A DNA stretch of 9,946 nt from Candidatus Pacearchaeota archaeon ex4484_31 (lineage in GTDB: Archaea > Nanobdellota > Nanobdellia > Pacearchaeales > UBA284): contig NJDW01000005.1 in assembly GCA_002254805.1 (NCBI GenBank), forward strand, positions 1-9,946, written 5' to 3'. Shown here in pieces: positions 1 to 5,548 of this stretch (its first letter is position 1; each line of letters begins with the position of its first letter). Both the position numbers and the translations under genes were made by a program. Under the pieces are notes generated by a model. That model made no database searches and had not been told where the DNA came from. It saw only the letters and a list, made by a program, of their open reading frames with translations.

Positions 1-322
1 TTTGGTTTGTGGAGACGATCTTACCTGCACGAATCTTGAAAGAGTAAAGAAAGCTGTTAAAATGAAAGCAATAAATGCCTTGATAGTAAAACCAAACCAG
101 ATAGGAAGTTTGATCGAAACAAAGAAGGTTGTTGATTTTGGAAAAAAGCATAACTTAAATTTGATAATTTCACATAGGTCAGGCGAAACAAAAGATGATC
201 TTATAGCAGACCTTTCTGTTGGTTGGCAGATTCCTTTGATAAAAACTGGCATAGTAGGAAAGGAAAGAGAAGTAAAAATCAATAAGTTAATAAAAATTGA
301 AAAACAGCTATGGAAAAGCTAA
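1..322 (+). CDS. eno: Enolase (phosphopyruvate hydratase), C-terminal part; 5' end outside window
   Basis: This is the last 106 or so residues of enolase, the glycolytic enzyme that interconverts 2-phosphoglycerate and phosphoenolpyruvate in the cytoplasm. The reading frame is open at the left edge, so the N-terminal domain and first half of the barrel are missing from the window. Visible active-site signatures, numbered from base 2, are GDDL (4-7, carrying a Mg2+-binding Asp), KPNQIG (30-35, catalytic Lys), SHRSGET (57-63, phosphate and substrate binding) and IKTG (80-83, second Lys). All key residues of the family seen here are kept. The segment just before IKTG reads VGWQIPL where the usual form is a Gly/Ala-rich GAGQ-like stretch, and the C-terminal KINKLIKIEKQL is a divergent form of the usual KYNQLLRIEEEL. 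The stop codon lies inside the start of the next gene (13-nt overlap), so the two are probably co-transcribed and translationally coupled. Identification is firm. Confidence 0.95.
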   Translation, partial: LVCGDDLTCTNLERVKKAVKMKAINALIVKPNQIGSLIETKKVVDFGKKHNLNLIISHRSGETKDDLIADLSVGWQIPLIKTGIVGKEREVKINKLIKIEKQLWKS

Positions 323-1005
323 ACTCATTGTTAGAAAAAATAAAAGCAAGAAATCCTGACATCAATCAGAACATTTTGGAAGCATTTAAGGTATGTGATA
401 GAAAATTCTTTGTTAAAGAATTTCCATACATAGATGAACCTATACATATTGCACATGGACAAACGATAAGCCAGCCAAGTACGATAGCAAGGATGATAAA
501 ACTTTTGTGTCTTAAAAAAGGCATGGACGTTTTGGAGGTTGGAACAAACACAGGATATCATGCAGCTCTCATAGCTTATCTTGTTTTTCCAGGCAAGGTT
601 ACAACAACAGAAATTTTTCCAGACCTAGCAGAAATGGCAAGACAAAACATAAAAAAGCTTATCGAACATTTGAAAAAGAAAAGCAAGATAAAAGCAAAAA
701 GACTTTCAAGGATAAAGGTTGTTGTTGGCGACGCTCTTGATAAAAACAATGAGATATGGAAAGAAAAGTACAACAGAATTTACTTTACTGCAAGTGTAAA
801 CAAAGAGCAAGAAAAGGAAGTAAAAGCCATGGCAAAAAAGCTTTTGAAGGAAAAAGGCCTTTTGCTTTATCCAACAAACGAACTTTTTATGTATGGTTCT
901 CTAAAACTTTGGAAAAAGAACAAAGAATTGAAGCTTGTTCTAAAAGAAGAAGGCTATGCCTTCGTGCCTTTACTAAGGAAAGAAGATTTAAGGCATTATT
1001 ACTAA
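310..1005 (+). CDS. pcm: Protein-L-isoaspartate O-methyltransferase
   Basis: This 231-residue protein matches the PCMT family, which methylates L-isoaspartyl residues in aged proteins with S-adenosylmethionine and so starts their repair. Seen in order: a helical N-terminus; the substrate loop YIDEPIHIAHGQTISQP (40-56); SAM motif I VLEVGTNTGYHAALIA (74-89, usual form VLEIGTGSGYQAA); an acidic ribose-binding position in TTTEIFPDL (98-106); GDAL (140-143) as motif II; and the family's GYAFVPLL ending (215-222). A Lys-rich helix at about 113-135 lengthens the loop between the ribose-binding strand and motif II. The region after motif II (YFTASVNKEQE) departs from the usual TAA..IP pattern, so substrate preference could differ. 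The ATG at 310 sits inside the enolase stop region; no clear Shine-Dalgarno sequence precedes it, which suggests coupling to enolase translation. Length is near the family's usual 210-230. Confidence 0.93.
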   Translation: MEKLNSLLEKIKARNPDINQNILEAFKVCDRKFFVKEFPYIDEPIHIAHGQTISQPSTIARMIKLLCLKKGMDVLEVGTNTGYHAALIAYLVFPGKVTTTEIFPDLAEMARQNIKKLIEHLKKKSKIKAKRLSRIKVVVGDALDKNNEIWKEKYNRIYFTASVNKEQEKEVKAMAKKLLKEKGLLLYPTNELFMYGSLKLWKKNKELKLVLKEEGYAFVPLLRKEDLRHYY

Positions 1006-1015
1006 TGAACAGTAA

Positions 1016-1041
1016 CTTTTTTCAAAAAGCGAAAAATTTTT
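1016..1041 (+). terminator. Possible T-rich terminator after pcm
   Basis: A run of six T at 1017-1022 is followed by a short inverted partner (CTTTTT / AAAAAG, 1016-1029) and another T run at 1037-1041. Archaeal termination often relies on T-rich tracts. The second T run also overlaps the proposed TATA region of the next gene, so the assignment is tentative. Confidence 0.3.
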
Positions 1042-1070
1042 AAATATATTATAACATAACTTTTATAAAG
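1031..1070 (+). promoter_or_regulatory. Promoter region of the winged-helix gene, two candidate BRE/TATA elements
   Basis: The first candidate is GCGAAAAATTTTTAAATATA (about 1029-1048), a good archaeal BRE plus TATA match; initiation about 26 nt downstream would fall near 1070 and give a leader of about 36 nt. The second candidate is CTTTTATAAAG (1060-1070), which would start transcription near 1092 and give a leader of about 14 nt that still contains the GGGGGAG ribosome-binding site. The sequence alone does not decide between them. Confidence 0.5.
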
Positions 1071-1095
1071 CAATAATAAAACTAGTAGTTAGGCT

Positions 1096-1103
1096 AGGGG
1101 GAG
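1096..1103 (+). promoter_or_regulatory. Shine-Dalgarno-like site AGGGGGAG before the winged-helix gene
   Basis: AGGGGGAG ends two bases before the ATG at 1106. It is an imperfect match to the archaeal anti-SD (AGGAGGTGA type) and is close to the start. It supports ATG 1106. It is notable because other genes in the window start without a recognisable SD. Confidence 0.45.
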
Positions 1104-1105
1104 AA

Positions 1106-1378
1106 ATGGTTAAGGACGCTTTCGCAATTTTTTTTAGAAAAAAGCCAACACTTATTTTGTTAGCTTTACAAAAAACTTCAAGAGCAAGGTACGGAAGTTT
1201 ACTAGCTAAAGAAGTTGATTGCACATACAGTCATGCAGTGAAGATCTTACAAAATCTTGAGAAATTCGGATTGGTTTCTTTTGAGAAAAAAGGAAGGATA
1301 AAAATAGTAAAGTTAACAGCAAGAGGCCAGAACGTTGCAGAACATCTTAAAAAAATAAAGGAACTGTTAAGTCGTTGA
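1106..1378 (+). CDS. Small winged-helix DNA-binding protein, putative transcriptional regulator
   Basis: This 90-residue protein consists almost only of a winged helix-turn-helix domain. An N-terminal helix (KKPTLILLALQK, about 12-23) is followed by the YGSLLAKEVDCTYSHAVKILQNLEKFGLV stretch (about 29-57), which reads as helix-turn-recognition helix, then a basic wing (SFEKKGRIKIVKLT, 58-71) and a C-terminal helix (about 74-89) suited to dimerisation. This is the general plan of MarR/ArsR-like archaeal regulators, but no specific family, ligand or target can be named. It has no Cys-rich metal site and no sensor domain. It has its own promoter region and an SD-like site and ends 18 nt from the stop of the convergent DUF99 gene. 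Alternatively it could be a chromatin-type or structural DNA-binding protein. Confidence 0.8.
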   Translation: MVKDAFAIFFRKKPTLILLALQKTSRARYGSLLAKEVDCTYSHAVKILQNLEKFGLVSFEKKGRIKIVKLTARGQNVAEHLKKIKELLSR

Positions 1379-1396
1379 TCAATTCATTGCATTGAG

Positions 1397-1999
1397 TTAA
1401 GCTCTTCCTCTGCTTTCACCAAGAACAATTCCACTAGCAATCAAATGAGCAATCCTTATCGGTTCTGGAACCAAAGCGTGAGAAGAACTTAGCCTTATTA
1501 TTTCTCTCGCTTTTTCCTCGCTTATTCCAGAGCATTGGAAATATATTTTCTTGTTTTTTAACTCAACTTCATGAACATTTCCTGCTTTCTTTATCATTGC
1601 TAGCTTTTTTTTAACTTCATTTTCACTTTTTTTATTTTTTTCATTCGCTTTTTTTAAAGCTCTTATTATTTTTTTCATGTTTGGCTTTTTTCTTGTTATC
1701 ACTATGACTGGTAAGCCAGTTAGCTTGTTCAATTTTTTTATGTCTATAACGTTAAAACCTGCAACAGCAATTCCATCAAGCATTATGCATTGTAATTGGC
1801 TAAGATGCTTAGATTTTTTTACCATATTCAAAATCTTTTCAGTAGCATCGTCACCATCAACCTTAACCTTTGTTGATAACAATCCGTCCATGTAACTACC
1901 TCCTCTAAATACGGTTCCAACAACCAAACATTCCTCATCTGTCTTTTTAAACGGAGCATCATCTATTCCAAGAATTCTGAATTCTTTTTTTATTTCCAT
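1397..1999 (-). CDS. DUF99 / UPF0215 family protein (endonuclease V-like fold), function unknown
   Basis: This 200-residue protein fits the archaeal DUF99 family throughout. Recognisable blocks are RILGIDDAPF (8-17), VVGTVFRGG (26-34), DGLLSTKVKVDGDDAT (38-53), IMLDGIAVAGFNVID (72-86), PVIVITRKKP (about 95-104) and the C-terminal HALVPEPIRIAHLIASGI region. The family is thought to share the RNase H-like fold of endonuclease V; D13/D14 and D75 sit where acidic metal ligands would be expected, so a nucleic-acid role is possible but not shown. A Lys-rich helix (about 105-130) is the least conserved part. The ATG at 1999 lies about 32 nt from the centre of a TATA-like element on the minus strand, which predicts a very short 5' leader. 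The gene is convergent with the winged-helix gene and divergent from the large surface-protein gene. Confidence 0.9.
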   Translation of the reverse strand: MEIKKEFRILGIDDAPFKKTDEECLVVGTVFRGGSYMDGLLSTKVKVDGDDATEKILNMVKKSKHLSQLQCIMLDGIAVAGFNVIDIKKLNKLTGLPVIVITRKKPNMKKIIRALKKANEKNKKSENEVKKKLAMIKKAGNVHEVELKNKKIYFQCSGISEEKAREIIRLSSSHALVPEPIRIAHLIASGIVLGESRGRA

Positions 2000-2020
2000 T
2001 TTTCTTCATTTTCTTTAAGA

Positions 2021-2040
2021 ACCGAAAAATTTAAAAACTT
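2021..2040. promoter_or_regulatory. Near-symmetric TATA-like element shared by divergent genes
   Basis: The stretch ACCGAAAAATTTAAAAACTT reads as BRE plus TATA on the plus strand (CGAAAAATTTAAAAAC) and as AAGTTTTTAAATTTTTCG on the minus strand. Its centre is near 2031. Initiation about 26 nt away would fall near 2005 for the DUF99 gene (start 1999) and near 2058 for the surface-protein gene. A second plus-strand candidate, CTAAAATAAT at 2050-2059, could start transcription near 2081. Confidence 0.5.
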
Positions 2041-2115
2041 GCTTTAACTCTAAAATAATAACAAAAATTGCAAATGGTAGCAAATAACAGCAAAATTAAC
2101 AAAAAAATTAACAAA

Positions 2116-3987
2116 ATGAAAGAAAAAACAGTCTTGTTTTCAATTTTATTTTCAGTTCTTTTCTTTCTTTTAATTTTCGCTGTAAAAGCTACATTAACTA
2201 ACATAGAGCTTATCAAACCAGAGAACAACGTATGGCTTAATGTTTCACAGCCAGAGTTTAAGTTTAAAGCAATAAGTAAAGAAAGCTTTAACTTTAGTTG
2301 TAAACTTTTGATAGATGAAACAAACTATGGGATGAACGAATCTGTTTTAAACAATACAGAAACAGTAATCAGAGCAAACCAATCGTTAAGTGAAGGAACA
2401 CATCAATGGAAAATAAACTGTTCTGATTCAAATTCCTCGCTTGTTAGTGAAACAAGAACAATAAAAATAGATTTAACAAAACCTTCAATAGTTTTGACAA
2501 AGCCATCTGATGGATACACAACAAAATCAAGAGAAATAGAGTTTGGTTTTGTTGCTACAGACAACCTTGATGCAGTAATTTCATGTTCATTGATTGTTGA
2601 CGATGCTGTTAAAGAAAACTTTGATGTTGCAAATGATACAGAAAAAACCATAACCTTAGAACTTTCTAGAGCTGTACATGAATGGTATGTAAGCTGTATT
2701 GATGAGGCTGGAAACAAGGAAGAGAGTGAAAAAAGAACAGTTACGATAGAAAAAATAAATTACTGTGAGGAAGGTGAAAAAGGTGAAAAGTTAAGGATAA
2801 CAGTTAAACAGCCAGATGAAAACGACGAATTTTATCCAAAAGAGAGCATAGATGTTGAGGTTGAAGTTGAAAATAGGTATGATGAATCCTTAGATGTTGT
2901 TGTTGAAGCGGCTCTTTATGATCTGAGTGATGATGAAATTGTTGTTGATTCAGAAAAAGATTTTGAGCTTGATGAAGATGAAGAAAGAACAGTTACACTT
3001 TCATTAACTGTTCCAGCAAACATAAATGAAAAGCATCACTATGCTGTTTTTGTCAAAGCTTACGAAGATGGAAACGAAGAAGAGCAATGTAAGGAAGATG
3101 AAATTGGGATAGAAATAAAGAGAAAAAGCCATTCCTTGGTTTTTGAAAATGTTTCTTTGGCTGAACAAAAATCAAGCTGTGGAAGTACAAACAAAATAAG
3201 TATTAAGCTTACAAACGTTGGAAGGCACGAAGAAGAAATCAAACTAAATGTGAAATCAAGCCAACTTTTTTTAGATTGGTCAAGATTGTTAACTCTTGAT
3301 AAAGGAGATTCATACACAGGAGAAGTAATCTTTACTGTTCCTTCAAACATAACAGAAGGAAATTATAGCATAGTTGTAGAAGCTTACTATGAATATGAGG
3401 AAGGCATCTATGAATCAGTAATAAGAAAGTACTTGACTCTTGAAGTGAAAGGTAATTGCTTACCGTTGCCTTATAAAGATGTAAGCTTTTCTCTTGAACA
3501 AGTCTCTGAAGCATTTTCTGGAATGGAGTTTACAATAAAAGTTACGGTAAAGAATACAGGAAATGTAAAGACAAACTACACTGTAGATGTAAAGGAGTTT
3601 GAGGAATGGGCAACCTTACAAGAAATAAGTAAAAAAACGCTTGTTCTTGAACCAGACCAGCAAGAAGACATTTATGTAAAGCTTCAGGCAAAGGAGGATG
3701 TTGTTGGCATGCATACACTTAAAGTTATCATAGGCTTTGATAATGTGATGAAGGAAGAAACACTTAACGTTGAGGTAAAGAAAACAACAAAACCAGCTAG
3801 TTCAATCCAAGTTGCTAGCTTTATAATAAAACAAAATCTGTTATGGTTTGTTCTGGTAATTTTGCTTGCACTTTGCGTAATTGTTCTTTCTGTTTTTGTT
3901 GTAAAACAAACAAAAGGCAGAAGAGAGCTTGCAAGAAAGCTGAAAAGGATGGAGACAAAGCTAAAGAAGAAAGGCAGTAAGAAATAA
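2116..3987 (+). CDS. Large cell-surface protein with tandem Ig-like domains and C-terminal membrane anchor
   Basis: Counting from the ATG at 2116, this 623-residue protein has a typical signal peptide (MKEK, hydrophobic 5-23, possible cleavage near AVKA 22-25), an extracellular region of about 545 residues, one membrane segment (575-596) and a basic cytoplasmic tail (597-623). Domains 1 (about 28-120) and 2 (about 122-212) look like duplicates: each has the pattern SC.L..D ... H.W..xC.D, with Cys 62/102 and 157/194 placed for Ig-type disulfides. Domain 3 (about 225-335) is very acidic and has the LYDL...VP.N..HHYAVFVKAY pattern I associate with putative S-layer or CARDB-like proteins of DPANN archaea. 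Domains 4 (about 338-445) and 5 (about 453-556) are CARDB/NEW3-like beta sandwiches. Twelve N-x-S/T sequons suggest N-glycosylation. In-frame starts at TTG 2068 and ATG 2074 are possible; 2116 is preferred because it gives a compact signal peptide. Function is probably structural or adhesive, but this is not established. Confidence 0.85.
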   Translation: MKEKTVLFSILFSVLFFLLIFAVKATLTNIELIKPENNVWLNVSQPEFKFKAISKESFNFSCKLLIDETNYGMNESVLNNTETVIRANQSLSEGTHQWKINCSDSNSSLVSETRTIKIDLTKPSIVLTKPSDGYTTKSREIEFGFVATDNLDAVISCSLIVDDAVKENFDVANDTEKTITLELSRAVHEWYVSCIDEAGNKEESEKRTVTIEKINYCEEGEKGEKLRITVKQPDENDEFYPKESIDVEVEVENRYDESLDVVVEAALYDLSDDEIVVDSEKDFELDEDEERTVTLSLTVPANINEKHHYAVFVKAYEDGNEEEQCKEDEIGIEIKRKSHSLVFENVSLAEQKSSCGSTNKISIKLTNVGRHEEEIKLNVKSSQLFLDWSRLLTLDKGDSYTGEVIFTVPSNITEGNYSIVVEAYYEYEEGIYESVIRKYLTLEVKGNCLPLPYKDVSFSLEQVSEAFSGMEFTIKVTVKNTGNVKTNYTVDVKEFEEWATLQEISKKTLVLEPDQQEDIYVKLQAKEDVVGMHTLKVIIGFDNVMKEETLNVEVKKTTKPASSIQVASFIIKQNLLWFVLVILLALCVIVLSVFVVKQTKGRRELARKLKRMETKLKKKGSKK

Positions 3988-3990
3988 AGA

Positions 3991-4003
3991 AAAGTTTTAT
4001 AAG
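3991..4003 (+). promoter_or_regulatory. pheS promoter, TATA element about 26 nt before the start codon
   Basis: AAAGTTTTATAAG lies in the 37-nt gap between the surface-protein stop and pheS. The TATA-like core (TTTTATAAG, 3995-4003) is centred about 26 nt before ATG 4025, the usual archaeal TATA-to-initiation distance. This predicts a leaderless pheS mRNA; no SD sequence is visible in the gap. Confidence 0.55.
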
Positions 4004-4024
4004 CACATCTCTTCTTTTGTTTCT

Positions 4025-5548
4025 ATGGTTGAAGAAAAGAAAAAAGTTTTGCTTTCACTAAGCACATTGGAAAAGAAGATAATCCCTTTCTTACATCTTG
4101 GAAGTGTAGAAAAAATAAAAAAAGAGTCAATGCTTGATGAGACAAGCATAAAAAGAGCACTTAGCTTTCTTGAATTGAAGGGAGTAGTAAGGATAAAAAG
4201 GGAAAAGAAAAAGGTTGTTGATCTTGGAACAAACGGAATTTTGTACAAGAGAAAAGGATTGCCTGAAAGAACTTTACTTTCTTTGTTGGTTGAGAAAAAA
4301 CAGCTTGAGCTTGAAGAAGCAAAAAGATTGAGCAATCTTACAGAAAATGAATTTTTTGCAGCTCTCGGAGCTTTGAAAGAAAAGAACTTTATTTGTGTTG
4401 AAAGAGGAAAAATCTTTTTGAAGGTTAGTAAGGAAAAAGCAGCATTAAAGTTTCCAGAAGAAAAATTTTTGGAAGAGTTGCCTCTTCCCGAAGATGCTTT
4501 AACAGCTGAACAAAAAAAATTGCTTGAAAAGTTGTTGAGAAGAAAGGAAATAGTAAAGGTTTTTGAAAAAGAAAGGATAAGCTATGAACTTACTGATTTT
4601 GGTAAAGAAATAGTAACAGCAGCGTTGAAACATAAAGTTGAACTGATAGAGGAACTAACTCCAGAGATGTTAAAAAAAGGAAAATGGAAAGGAAAAAAAT
4701 TCAAGCACTATGTTTTAGATACAAAGGTTCCTGAAATTGTTTTTGGAAGAAGACACTTCTATCTTGAATTCCTTGATGAAATCAGAGAAAAGTTTCTTGC
4801 CTTAGGTTTTAAAGAAATGCAAGGACCGATTGTTGTTCAAGAATTCTGGAACTTCGATGCATTATTTCAGCCTCAATTTCATCCAGCAAGAGAATGGAGC
4901 GATACATACAGAGTAGTTAATGAATTGAAATTGAATAAGCTAGATCCAAAGCTTGTCAATGCTGTAAAAAAGATTCATGAAAAAAAATGGAATTACAGTT
5001 GGAGTAAGGAAAAGGCAAGTGAAGTAATACTAAGACCTCAAGTTACTGTGTTAAGTGCTCTAACCTTAGCTAAGATAGGAAAAAACAAAGATAAAGAAGG
5101 AAAGTACTTTGCAATAGAAAGATGCTTTAGACCAGATGTCGTTGATGCAAGACATTTAACAGAATTCAACCAGCTTGAAGGCATAGTCATAGGAAAAGAA
5201 CTTAACTTTAAACATCTGTTAGGAGTTTTAAAGTTGATAGCAAAAGAAGTTGTAGATGCAAAAGAAAATGAAATAAGGTTTTTTCCAGACTACTATCCTT
5301 TTACAGAGCCAAGCGTTGAGCTTAACATAAAGTTTGGTAAAGAATGGCTTGAGGTTGGAGGTGCAGGAATATTCAGAGAAGAGGTAGTTTCACCTTTCAT
5401 TCCAGAAGCAAAAGAAGAAAAAATAAGGGTTTTAGCCTTTGGCTTAGGCATCGATAGGCTTGCTATGATAAAATTCAAGTTGAATGATATAAGAGAGTTG
5501 TTTAGCAAAAACTTGAACTTTTTAAGAAAGGTAAAATGCCAACCATAG
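4025..5548 (+). CDS. pheS: Phenylalanine--tRNA ligase alpha subunit
   Basis: This is the catalytic subunit of the (alpha-beta)2 phenylalanyl-tRNA synthetase, which charges tRNA-Phe in the cytoplasm. Its 507 residues match the archaeal/eukaryotic form: an N-terminal half (about 1-200) of winged-helix-like modules, then the class II catalytic domain. Seen: GPIVVQEFWNFDALFQPQFHPARE (about 266-289, motif 1 region), FAIERCFRPDVVDARHLTEFNQLEG (motif 2; Q383 and E385 of the Phe pocket kept), YYPFTEPSVE (from 423), WLEVGGAGIF and motif 3 GLGIDRLAMIKF (473-484, Arg478). Departures from consensus: the usual LRTHTT reads LRPQVT (336-341), so the His that contacts substrate is Gln339, and the usual HPARDMQDTF reads HPAREWSDTY. 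The start is supported by the TATA element about 26 nt upstream. The gene overlaps pheT by 13 nt, so the subunits are made from one transcript. The adjacent pheT argues against the related phosphoseryl-tRNA synthetase. Confidence 0.96.
   Translation: MVEEKKKVLLSLSTLEKKIIPFLHLGSVEKIKKESMLDETSIKRALSFLELKGVVRIKREKKKVVDLGTNGILYKRKGLPERTLLSLLVEKKQLELEEAKRLSNLTENEFFAALGALKEKNFICVERGKIFLKVSKEKAALKFPEEKFLEELPLPEDALTAEQKKLLEKLLRRKEIVKVFEKERISYELTDFGKEIVTAALKHKVELIEELTPEMLKKGKWKGKKFKHYVLDTKVPEIVFGRRHFYLEFLDEIREKFLALGFKEMQGPIVVQEFWNFDALFQPQFHPAREWSDTYRVVNELKLNKLDPKLVNAVKKIHEKKWNYSWSKEKASEVILRPQVTVLSALTLAKIGKNKDKEGKYFAIERCFRPDVVDARHLTEFNQLEGIVIGKELNFKHLLGVLKLIAKEVVDAKENEIRFFPDYYPFTEPSVELNIKFGKEWLEVGGAGIFREEVVSPFIPEAKEEKIRVLAFGLGIDRLAMIKFKLNDIRELFSKNLNFLRKVKCQP

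Noticed and set aside
1379..1395. Inverted repeat TCAAT...ATTGA between the convergent winged-helix and DUF99 genes as a terminator
   Set aside because: Only five base pairs with a 7-nt loop and no T run directly after; too weak to call.
2068..2115. Upstream starts (TTG 2068, ATG 2074) for the large surface protein
   Set aside because: They add a Lys/Asn-rich stretch before an already complete signal peptide. ATG 2074 cannot be excluded, since it is the first ATG after the shared TATA element.
2403..2717. Antisense open frame of about 104 codons, and similar antisense frames within pheS and the other large genes
   Set aside because: They lie opposite well-supported coding sequence, have no recognisable domains, and follow from AT-rich codon use on the true strand.
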